NCBI GenBank assembly: GCA_015501585.1 | Contig: JADNRY010000105.1 | Coordinates: 62,001 to 126,000, forward strand | Length of the DNA: 64,000 bases | Reading direction: 5' to 3' | DNA from: Rhodocollybia butyracea | Lineage: Eukaryota; Basidiomycota; Agaricomycetes; Agaricales; Omphalotaceae | Shown here: one piece after another, positions 10,127 to 19,120 of the stretch | How positions within the stretch are numbered: the stretch's first letter is position 1 | How the letters are laid out: every line of letters starts with the position of its first letter | Translations under genes and position numbers: made by a program | The notes under the pieces: model-generated | What the model was told of the DNA's origin: nothing | What the model saw: the letters and a program-made list of their open reading frames with translations, nothing else | Database searches by the model: none

Positions 10127-12149
10127 ATGGCTTCAACATCGACGCCACCAGCAGCCACAACTGAAATCACGGAGCAAACTCGAGTGTTGCAGCCTAATAG
10201 ACCTCTCAGCCGTGGTAGTAGCGGCCATGTTTTGCACAGTAGAAAGCACGATCAAAGCGATTTTGCGAAATATTCAGATGTGTGCAGTACACACCTTGAT
10301 GACTTTCTATGTCAGGTTTGTGGATGTGACGCGGACTGGATAAATGGTTCGCGAAAGATCGCTCAATCCCCCCAATCCCTTCCCATCATCCAAAAACTAG
10401 ACACTTTCTGCCCAACAAGTCGTGGCCCTGAAACTCGTCAATATGCTCCCTTTGTAGCCCTCGCCGATGGACTCGGGCACAAAGAGGTTTGGTTCTGTCG
10501 TAATGACAACACGTTTATCTCCGGCTTTTACACATCTAGAAAGCCAGACGTCGCTGTTGTTCGTGTGGCGTGTTTGGGAAGATGGACCATCGAATCCTGT
10601 AATGCGTCAGGGCCAAGCCCTCCTTTTTGGGGGCGAAACACTCTATCTTTTAATGAAATCAAGGATACTATTGCTGAAGGCAGTAAAACAATTGACACTG
10701 GTACGTCTAATTCGTATATCTTGGTGCCACACTTAATTATTCTTCAGAAGGTTTCCGTAGCACTCTTTCCTTGCCATCGTCGTCTCCCATTGCTCGCAAG
10801 CAACCCTCTATCCCCACACACCCTTCGACGTCTTTGAAGTACGCTAAAATCCAAGACTTTGTACTTGACTTGCATATCAAGGATGAGAACATCCAGCTCT
10901 TCCACGACGATCATTCCGCCGTCATCTTTTCACGCCCAGTCAACATCGTCGGGAATATCGAGCATCTCCTTCACCTTATGGACACCATGGTCTTCACTCG
11001 ACGGGGCATTTCCAGCCTCATTAATGTTACTCATGACAACGTACCTAGCTCGTCAGCTTTAAGAGCTCCACATCTCAATCTCTTCCCTGGCGTTTCCCTG
11101 TCTCTTCTAAATGGTACTTTCTGTTTTACCCTTCAGCATGAGATTATTGGCCAAGGCTCCTGTGTAATCCGTAAAGGTAAAGTTAGCATAGCTCTGGCAG
11201 CTGTCGCGAAAGGCTCTGTGTGCATAGGTAAGCTCACTAGGCAGGCCCGCCTATCTGAGCTAGCTTTAATCGACAATGCTTGTAAGCTTGCATCGTCTCG
11301 CCACTCTGAGTGGGTGTTACACCATCTCCCTACAATATCACTTTCCGCCGATCTGCCGTTGACGCCAAGACAGGTACGTCTTGCAAGTTTTCTCAAGGAA
11401 GGTTATGGGCAACACATCCTTCGCATTACTGTTATGACCAAACTCCTTCCCATCACTGAACTCACCAATCCTGCCGACCTTAAGATAGTTTTTAGGGATA
11501 TCTTCCGCTGTGAGTCATCTTATACTGCTTTCCATCCGGCTTCTCATGTACATGTCAAGGCTATCGGTGGCTTGTTGAAGAGGCAAAGATCCTTCATCGC
11601 AATGTCAACGTAGCAAACATCACGTTTCAGTACGGAAGCGATGGTAGTGTCTATGGTGTCCTCAATGACTTTGACCATGCCATTCGCACCGATGTGTTAA
11701 GACCCCCCAGCTCCCATCGCACAGGGACGGCTCCCTATATGGCCATTGACATTCTTTGCACATCTCCCCCTCCCATACACCTCTACCGCCATGATCTTGA
11801 ATCCCTGTATTATGTCCTAGTTTGCTCTGTCTGTCCTGCTGATCACCCGAGTATTCTATCCTGGTTCCGCCTTGGAGGTCACGACATGGCTGCCATCAAG
11901 AGAACCTTTTTCACCAAAAAGGCTTTGACCCCACGAGCTGGTTTTGAAGTTTTCTTGAAATGGATAATCGCGATTCATCGTGCATTTTTTCTTGGCCTAC
12001 ATGAGCAGGATGATGTTGCACAAGGGTTTGAGGGAAGTGAGTCTAATAATGATGAGACACTAGGAGGAAAGGGCTCTTTTGATGATGAGACGCTAGGAGG
12101 CAGGGTTTCTTTTGATACATTTTCTGTTATTTTTGAAGATATGTCATGA
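10127..12149 (+). CDS. FunK1 fungal-type protein kinase-like protein, copy C (641 aa)
   Basis: This is the only FunK1 copy with a continuous spliced frame: exons 10127-10700, 10748-11509 and 11560-12149, introns of 47 and 50 nt with matching phases. I chose the ATG at 10127 (MASTSTPPAATTEIT) because copy A begins at the same place; an in-frame ATG lies 9 bases upstream. The C-terminal kinase lobe shows ILHRNVNVANITF, NDFDHAI (the DFG equivalent), GTAPYMAIDIL and YRHDLESLYYVLV, a FunK1 hallmark. The catalytic Asp of HRD is Asn, so phosphotransfer is doubtful. Compared with copy A about 20 residues are missing near residue 225, before FVLDLHIKDENIQLF. Near the C-terminus a 12-codon unit (NDETLGGKGSFD/DETLGGRVSFD) is duplicated. 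Family assignment is firm; activity and expression are inference. Confidence 0.82.
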
Positions 12150-13109
12150 TAAAGGACAACCTGATTTTGCTCCTGCTAGTTTTAAGTAGTCTTAGTAGTG
12201 GTAGTATCATGGTTCAGTAATTTTGTGATTGCAGAGATCCTTGAAATCTGTCCCCTGCAGTGTATGGATACAACAATTTGTGTTACATCTTGGGCCTGTT
12301 TGTTGAATTTTAGTATTTGGCTTGTAGTTTTCGCCTAACAGAATTCCTCTCGCGTCATTACATCCAACATGAACTCAGAGTTGACTCCGAACTCAGCCAT
12401 TGACGCTTGTTTATCATGAGTATGGGAGCTCGTTTCAATAACGTAGTAATTACGCACCCAGGCCGACGGTCACTCCCTTTAACACCTTTTTGCCTTTTCT
12501 TCGAAGGTTTGCTCGACAGTAATCCTTCGTGACAGGTATTTTCGACGGTACGAGTTTTCAACGATTCGATTTCGGATTTGACTGGCATTGATTAGTGTCT
12601 CTAGCTGCGTGAATTTGAACAGCTGCGAGGAGTTGGAAGGAAGGAAGGAAATGTTGGAAATGTCTTCAAGTTGATTCTTTTCTACAATTCCTCGGCGCAC
12701 ACTGTCCTCGACGCGCATGCAAATTGCGAATGGAGCCTAGTGGGAAGAAGCTCCATTTCCGCTACAGGCCTCCTTCCGATTTCCTCTGATTTCCTCCGCC
12801 CATATTCTTCTCGGCTATTCTTCAGGCTCCTGACATCGTCCCTTCACCAATCTTCTCGTGCCAAGGATCGTATTTGCAGTCTCTAATGAAGAAGTGCAAC
12901 CCGCTATATGTACGATACCGTTGGAATAGAGTCTGCCAGAAAAGGAAATGAAGAGACTACAGGTTTCTGGTTTGCCGTGATTTCATGCTCATGCTCGCTC
13001 TCGGATGACATCCGTCACGAAATCACTCTTGGTTTCGATTATTTCATATCTTGTAACAATCATACACACAATCTATACCTCTTTTGCCATATAAAAACCT
13101 CCCTATTCC
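12150..13109. other. Intergenic; right part duplicated at 3770-4078
   Basis: From 12150 to about 12650 I see nothing recognisable. From about 12700 to 13109 the sequence is the partner of the duplicated block at 3770-4078 and forms the 3' flank of the NmrA-like gene. Confidence 0.5.
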
Positions 13110-14187
13110 TCATTTCTTCTCAACCGTGCTCTCCAATGTCCGCCAGACATGACCGGGCCACAACTTGTTCGCATTCGCCGCCAATCCCGGGCTATACGTC
13201 CATGACTTACGGTCCCATCCATTGCTCAGTTGTCCATCCTCAGCCGCAGTCTGCAACACTGTCTTCACATACGCTTCTTCTGCGGAACGGGCTGGGATTT
13301 TCCCGCCTTCGGGTACGTATGTGATTCGCTTGCCGTAGATTTCAGCGATTTCGGTAAGAGTGACGCTCTGGCCTTCAATGCGGAGGGAGTTGTTGAACAG
13401 CTTGGGGGAAGTGAGGGGATAGTTTGTGAAGACGTGGGCAACGAAACCTAAAGAGTTTGTATGAAAAAATTGGAAGCAAAGTGAAGATAAGGACTTACCA
13501 CCGATATCAGTTTCGCTGGTAACAGAGAGTACTTTATCTCCTTTGCCAATGATATGGAAATCGTCGGATACGTCGAGTGCACCGATCCATGGAACGGCGC
13601 CAAAGAATAAGCCCGTCTAGTGAAAACACACCATAGTAAGCGACCCAGTAATAAATCGGACTGGTATGACCTACGTAGAATCGTGTAGATGGTAATTCAA
13701 TGGATTTCAGATGTTCTACGATGTTCTTCGTAGTTAGCTCAATGCTTTGAGAGAGAACAGGAAGTAACTCACCAGAAAATTCATCCTTCAAACCCCATAA
13801 ATTCTTCTCTCCTCTTCCATGGGCTCCTTCAGTCGGCGACGACCACTCCGAAGGCACGAAGATCTTCACAGACCCAGCCGCCTTTGCCGCGGCCGCTAAA
13901 GTGAACTGAGTCTTCTGGCCTGCAGGGAAAGGAAGAGTACAGATTACGACGTCGACGGCATGTTCTTTGAATAGCGTGGTAAGAGCAGAGACATCGGTGT
14001 AGTCGATTGGAAGGACGGGTACAGAGACCAGCGCTAGATCGTCGGGAAGTGTTTTCGGCTTGGAATTGGAGCGAGTGAGCACTACAATTTTAGGGTGGTT
14101 GGGGAGCGCGAGGAATGCTCGAAGGATGTGTGTTCCGATTGTACCGGCGCCGATGATGGCGATTGATTTTGCGGAAGTCGTGGACAT
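13110..14187 (-). CDS. NmrA-like / isoflavone reductase-type NAD(P)-binding oxidoreductase (303 aa)
   Basis: Four minus-strand exons, 14187-13773, 13715-13675, 13616-13499 and 13447-13110, join with introns of 57, 58 and 51 nt in consistent phases to give 303 residues, normal for the family. The N-terminus is a Rossmann nucleotide-binding fold with GAGTIG (residues about 12-17) after a beta strand (SIAII), followed by VVLTRS. Later motifs are FVPSEW, DEFSEHLKSIELPSTRFYTG and LFFGAVPWIG, which match the isoflavone reductase-like NmrA branch. Such proteins are atypical short-chain reductases or NADP sensors; the substrate cannot be predicted. The start at 14187 gives a typical short N-terminus before the Rossmann strand. 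It is divergently paired with the FunK1 copy at 14696, and this pair is duplicated at 4079-7404, where the reductase is broken. Confidence 0.88.
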
Positions 14188-14257
14188 AAGATGGAATGAG
14201 TGCGTTGGTCTTGGTGAGCGGGACAAGTTATAGCTCCGAGCGACGAGGTTGTGTAAG

Positions 14258-14695
14258 TTAAATACCTGGATACGCGTTTCTGCTTAGTTAGCTTCACTCA
14301 AAAAGATCACTAGTACCTTGTATACCCGTTCTGCTTAGTTAGTTCTTGGTTCCTAACTTGACGAAACGCTGACTGAGACTGAGGCTGACTAAATGAGTTC
14401 CGGGCTTAGTGATACTTCCACTTAAAAAGCTGTACTGAAGTCGGATTTTCAGTAAAACCGTACCGCAGGAAAGAAAACTGGTTTACACACCTATACGGAG
14501 ACTTTACATCAAATCAGGACTGAGGACATTGTTTGGCGTACCTATATTATGGAGAAATGACACGTAGATCGGGATTAAGGACTCCATGCCTGCCAGAGCA
14601 GCTTTGATTCAAAGTTTGGGTTGGCTGACCGCAAGCCCTAAAAGGATTTAGGCGCTAGCGGCCGAGGTCAGACCAAGGCCCTAATGCCGACGCCA
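14258..14695 (+). repeat. Conserved NmrA-FunK1 intergenic repeat
   Basis: This shared divergent region carries GTTCTGCTTAGTTAG twice and the GTTTACACACCTATACGGAG segment also found at 1325-1380, with related sequence at 5090-5414. A short piece (TGTTCTGCTTAGTTAGTTCC) recurs at about 26687-26706, beyond the NLR gene. It may contain both promoters of the duplicated pair. Confidence 0.55.
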
Positions 14696-15981
14696 CCAAC
14701 GACCACCACTGAAATCACGGAATGACTTCTAGCTCAAGTCTCGCGGCCTATACTACTCCAAAGCCGTGGCACTAGCAGCCGTATTTTGTACAATCCCGAA
14801 CACAATCAAATCCAAAGTGATTGTGCACAACATTTGCAAGAGGCACATCGTAGGATACCCTTGGATGACTCGGACTTTCTACGTCTGGTCTGTGGATGCG
14901 ACGCGGACGCGGGTAGGATAAATCAGCAACAATATGGCGCTCGCCGAGAGGTAGCTCAGTCCCAGTCCCAATCCCTTCCTATGATCCAAAAACTAGATCC
15001 TTGTTGCAAAACAAGTGATGGTACCGAAACTCGTCGATATGCTCCTTTTTTAGCCCTCGCCGATGGGCTCGGGGACAAGGACATTCGGTTTTGTTACAAT
15101 GACAGCATGTTTATCTCCGGGTCCTACACGTCTTCTTGTGAAGGATTGAAGTGGGTTTCACACCACCTCCCTATGAACACGATCGCATTCCACTGATTTG
15201 CCGGTGACGCCAAGACAGGTGAGTCTTGCAAGTTTGCTCAAGCCTGAGGAAGGTTACGAGGAACGTGTCCTTCGGATTACTGTTATAACTGAACCCCTTC
15301 CCATCGCTGAGCTCACTGATCCTGGCGATCTCAAGATAGTTTTTAGGGATATATTTTGCTGTGAGTAATCTTATTGGCTTATACCGCTTCAAGCCATCCA
15401 GCTTCTCATGTAACTTAATATCGATGACCTTTATGAGGAGGGGAAGATCATTCACCGCGAGGTGAGCAAGGTAAACCTCCGAATGTTTCGGTATGGGAGC
15501 AGTGGTAGTGTCCTGGGTGTCCTCAACGACTTCGATCATCCCATTCGCGCTGACGTGTCAAGATCCTCCAGTCTACATCTTGAACGCACAGGTACAACTC
15601 ATATATGGCCATCGACATGCTCCACACATCTCCCCCTCCCGTCCACCTCTACCGCCACGATCTCGAATCCCTGTACTACGTCCTAGTTCACACCGTCTGC
15701 CCTCCCAATCACCCGTCTATTCGAGCCTGGTTCTCGCTTGGAGGTCGCCGAATGGCTGATAGCAAGAGAGCATTTTTGCCAAAGCGCCATTGGCACCACG
15801 AGCTGGTTTTGAAGTTTTCGGGAGATGGGTGAAAGTGATTCATGGTGCATTTGTTCGTGGCTTGCAAGAGCGGACTAATAATGTGATGGGGTGGGAGGGG
15901 GATAAGCCTTATGATGATGAGACGCTAGGAGGGAAGGTCTCTTTTGATACATTTTCGGTTGTTTTTGAAGATCTGGCATGA
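14696..15981 (+). pseudogene. FunK1 copy D, multiply disrupted
   Basis: The 5' end has a short frame that stops after about a dozen codons (MPTPPTTTTEITE-stop). The following N-terminal segment (QSDCAQHLQEAHRRIPLDD, YAPFLALADGLGDKDIRF) is in another frame. After GSYTSS the sequence jumps to KWVSHHLPM, the same kind of internal deletion as copy B. Further frame changes occur near 15597 and 15787. The C-lobe motifs are IIHREVSKVNLRMF, NDFDHPI, YRHDLESLYYVLV and VVFEDLA-stop. The catalytic motif reads HRE. It cannot make a full product. Confidence 0.8.
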
Positions 15982-16754
15982 TAGTAAACTGATTTTATAT
16001 GGTCTCATATAGATTGGATAGTACTAGAAATAATGAGTCCGCAGAAGAAGATATTTGTACCTTCCGTTTCTGTCCATTGTAGCATTGTCATAAATACTGG
16101 AAGTTGCAAGATTTACATGTGGTACAGTAAACATTATTCCGAGGTCATTTTCATGAGCACGCAATGTACTCGGTAGGTTTGTTGTACGGCTCTCCGGTTG
16201 ACATTATTTGACGAACGTGTACTCCCTCCAGTCAAATATTACGAAAACCCAAGTTCCACGACCCAACAGTGGGCCCTCCCATGATTCGAAACTCAGCCAT
16301 CGTGAAACGTATATCTGGCTCGCCTTCTTCCATATCTACATCCAGTTTGGTAGGCGTTCCTCGTTCGGAAGCGGTGCCTGCAATCCAAGGACGGCGGTAA
16401 CGGCTTCGCAGAACCACTTGGAGAGTACATGGGTAGAGAAAATTGTTAGAGTTGTGCTGAGGTTCTGGCTCAAATCAGTTTACAGTCCAAAGGCAGAAGC
16501 CGACGACACGCCAGCGGCCAAGCTACACGCCTCGTAAAAGTCAAAAAGGAATCACTAAAAACTGAAGCTTCCGAGTCAAGCTTCAGGTCTATAAACAAAT
16601 TGGTGATGGACTTAACGTGCGCTAACTTTCGGTAATTTCGTACCGGTATACAAGGATAGCCTTTCGAAACCACCTTCTGTTCAAGCATCAGTTCCTTGAT
16701 CAGTTCTCCCTCTACTTCATACCGCCACAGTGTATAAAACTTTGTCCAGAGCTG
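15982..16754. other. Intergenic, no gene assigned
   Basis: FunK1 3' flank grades into sequence without a recognisable gene. Overlapping open frames exist on both strands at 16208-16537 and 16470-16766, but neither shows a family motif or convincing splice sites. Confidence 0.4.
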
Positions 16755-17063
16755 GAGGGGGAACAAGAGTATTGTTCAGTTTCTTCTGGAGCACAAAGCA
16801 GATGTGAATATCCAAGGGGGAAATATGGGAATGCACTTCAAGCTGCTTCCTGGAGGGGAAACAAAGATATTGTGCAGCTTCTTCTAGAGCACAAAGCAGA
16901 TGTAAATGCCCAAGGTGGAGAATATGGGAATGCACCACAAGCAGCTGTCAGTGAGGGAAATAAAGATATTGTACAGCTTCTTCTGGAGCACAACTTGGAG
17001 CACAAAGCAGATGGAAATGTAGATGGAAATGTATCTCAGTTGGACATAGTTGGGACTGATAAC
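16755..17063 (+). pseudogene. Ankyrin-repeat fragment (about 3 repeats)
   Basis: Three units of about 33 codons each carry the ankyrin consensus: GNKDIVQLLLEHKADVNAQ is followed by GGEYGNAPQAAVSEGNKDIV, and the unit before reads KSIVQFLLEHKADVN. A frame change lies between the first two units near 16818. There is no start, and the frame runs into the solo LTR immediately downstream. Such repeats usually belong to large NACHT/ankyrin proteins in fungi; only this scrap remains. Confidence 0.75.
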
Positions 17064-17320
17064 TGTTGTGATGCGACGCTTTGACATCGGAATACGCAAC
17101 TCCGGATCTGGCGTCGGTAATTATTGCACTCCGTACTTCCTTACTAAGTATTTACTAGCTACTTACTAATACTTACAGAGCCGGTAGATACCTTTTAGAG
17201 TACCCGTACTGTAGTATATAAGGCCTGGCACGAAGGCCAAGTAGTATAGAACAATATCTCTTATCTCTCGTTGTCTGAGCCTCACGGCTCTGAGTCCCAC
17301 TGCGCCGATCACCTACGACA
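17064..17320. mobile_element. Solo LTR (257 bp), TSD ATAAC
   Basis: The segment starts TGTTGTGATGCGACGC and ends CACCTACGACA (TG...CA termini). It is flanked by the same 5-mer ATAAC on both sides (17059-17063 and 17321-17325). A TATA-like TATATAAGG lies at 17215-17223, as expected for an LTR promoter. It differs in sequence from the LTRs of the copia element just downstream, so it belongs to another family. A 5-bp duplication is typical of LTR-retrotransposon integration. Confidence 0.85.
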
Positions 17321-17325
17321 ATAAC

Positions 17326-17789
17326 TGCCTGTAGATGAAACTGTATCTATTTTATAGATAAATAACTTTCTGATAATAAGAAAAGAAAGCTCTCCACAAT
17401 TGGATGTAATTGGTACAACTGAGAGAGGTGGAACTGTAGACCACCCACCTAGATATACAAGCAGATGTCTTGTTTGTAATCTATAGTAGCATGAAGGTGT
17501 TAAACAATAAGAAACTATAAGTAAGTATGTAGTAACCAATGCCCATTGATATTGGTCAAATTGAGTTTGTGCACTTATCACTGGAAACCCGTACCTCCCT
17601 GTTGTGAAGGACTATGCAATAAAACTTTGATGAAAAGGTGAAGAAAAGGTGAAGAAAGGTAGTGAACGTTGAACTAGGTGGTAACTTACTATGTTTGTTA
17701 TTGAAAGGAGACCACATTCAAGCGCAAACTTGAAGTCTAAGTAATCTGCAAGCTTCTCTTCGAAGTATTTACTCTTCTCATGTCTTTTC
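17326..17789. other. Intergenic, no gene seen
   Basis: AT-rich sequence between the solo LTR and the full copia element. Two short minus-strand frames lack support. Confidence 0.4.
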
Positions 17790-18062
17790 TGTTGGTATCT
17801 ATCGAACACCTCGAACACTTATCTTGAATAACGATCACGTTACTTTTTCCTTTACTATATATATTACTTAGGCGCCGCCAGCACACCTCAGTCGAAATAC
17901 CACATCGACTGAGGTGAGCATATCTTTCTACTAATCTCTAGATATACAAACTAACGATACCTCATAGTGACTTACGGTACACTAATTAGGTATCTAATTT
18001 AGTCGAAATACCACATCGACTGAGTGACTTACGGTACACTAATTAGGTTCAGATTTTCTACA
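17790..18062 (+). repeat. 5' LTR of the copia element
   Basis: TG...CA termini. It contains the AT-rich promoter-like TACTATATATATTAC and two copies of the motif AGTCGAAATACCACAT..CGACTGAG, each followed by a shared GTGACTTACGGTACACTAAT segment, so the LTR is itself internally repetitive. Confidence 0.95.
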
Positions 18063-18073
18063 GGTTATGGGCC
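18063..18073 (+). other. Primer-binding site (initiator tRNA-Met half type)
   Basis: The sequence GGTTATGGGCC directly follows the LTR. It complements the anticodon-stem region of initiator tRNA-Met, the internal half-tRNA priming known from Drosophila copia, rather than a tRNA 3' end. Confidence 0.65.
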
Positions 18074-18196
18074 AATTCTTTATGCTTTAAGAAGCAACGT
18101 GGATTTCTGTACCTATCTATCGACCTCGGACTCTATCACAAACACCAATCACACATCTTCTCTCACCCATTAACTTTCTATTCCCAACACGTCACC

Positions 18197-19120
18197 ATGA
18201 CCGTTTTAGCAACTGATGCAAGCAAACCCTCCATCAGTCCTATCTCCATCAATACTTCGCTTTTCGATGAAAAATCACTCGATAAGAACACTGACAACTG
18301 GCAGGAATGGTCGTCTCACGTTGAGACAATTCTTAGTCTTTCCCAAGGTGCCGACGGCTACCTTGATGGTACCATCACTAAACCTGACAAGGATGTTGAA
18401 CCGCGGCATACCGTAACTGGCTCGTGAATGACAAAGCTGTCCGTTCCTTCATGTCCCTGAAATCTACTCGAGCAGAACGCTCCTTCATCGATGCAACTTC
18501 CACTGCCAAAGCTGCCTGGGATGCCCTTAAGAGCCGTCATGAGAAAGCTGGCCCCGTTAAGCAAGTCTTGCTTATACAGGAAGCTCTAGCCCTACGCTAT
18601 TCACATAGTGAAAAGTTCTCCACAACGAGTTCTGCCATTTCCGATCTCAATACTCGTATATGGGCCATAGGAACACCTTCATCGGAACAACTCTTCTTGT
18701 GTATCCTCATGATTAACGCAATGACTGGAGTTTCAGGGCTTGAAACCACGCGAGGACTAGTCGCACAGGATCTAGCTAAATCCAAACCCGATTCATCAGG
18801 AAAACCTACATATACCTCATCTGACATAAACATTGCTCTTGACACTGCCTAATCCTTAGCTGATGCTGATGGAAAAATAAATGACATTGCTCTTGTGGCA
18901 CATGGATCAAGATTAACCGATTCCAAGACATCGAAACCACGGGTACGTTGTACAAAATCCTCACTGTCCACAGCCCGAGCGACACCAGTTTTGAATACTG
19001 TGTCTCACCAGGAGGAGGGATGGCAGGAAAGTCAATTGACGAGTCCAGAGCTGCGCGCGCTCGAGATCGCAATGGAAAAAGCTCAACCAATAACTCCATC
19101 AAGTCACCAGACTCGAAGTC
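18197..19120 (+). pseudogene. copia Gag region, broken
   Basis: The frame starts at 18197 (MTVLATDASKPSISP) and reads a Gag-like N-terminus with NWQEWSSHVETIL. It shifts near 18410, continues as NDKAVRSFMSLK..., reaches an in-frame TAA at 18850 and shifts again near the remains of a zinc knuckle (FEYCVSPGGGMAGKS). Gag builds the particle that packages element RNA. The product cannot be full length because of these breaks. Confidence 0.85.
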
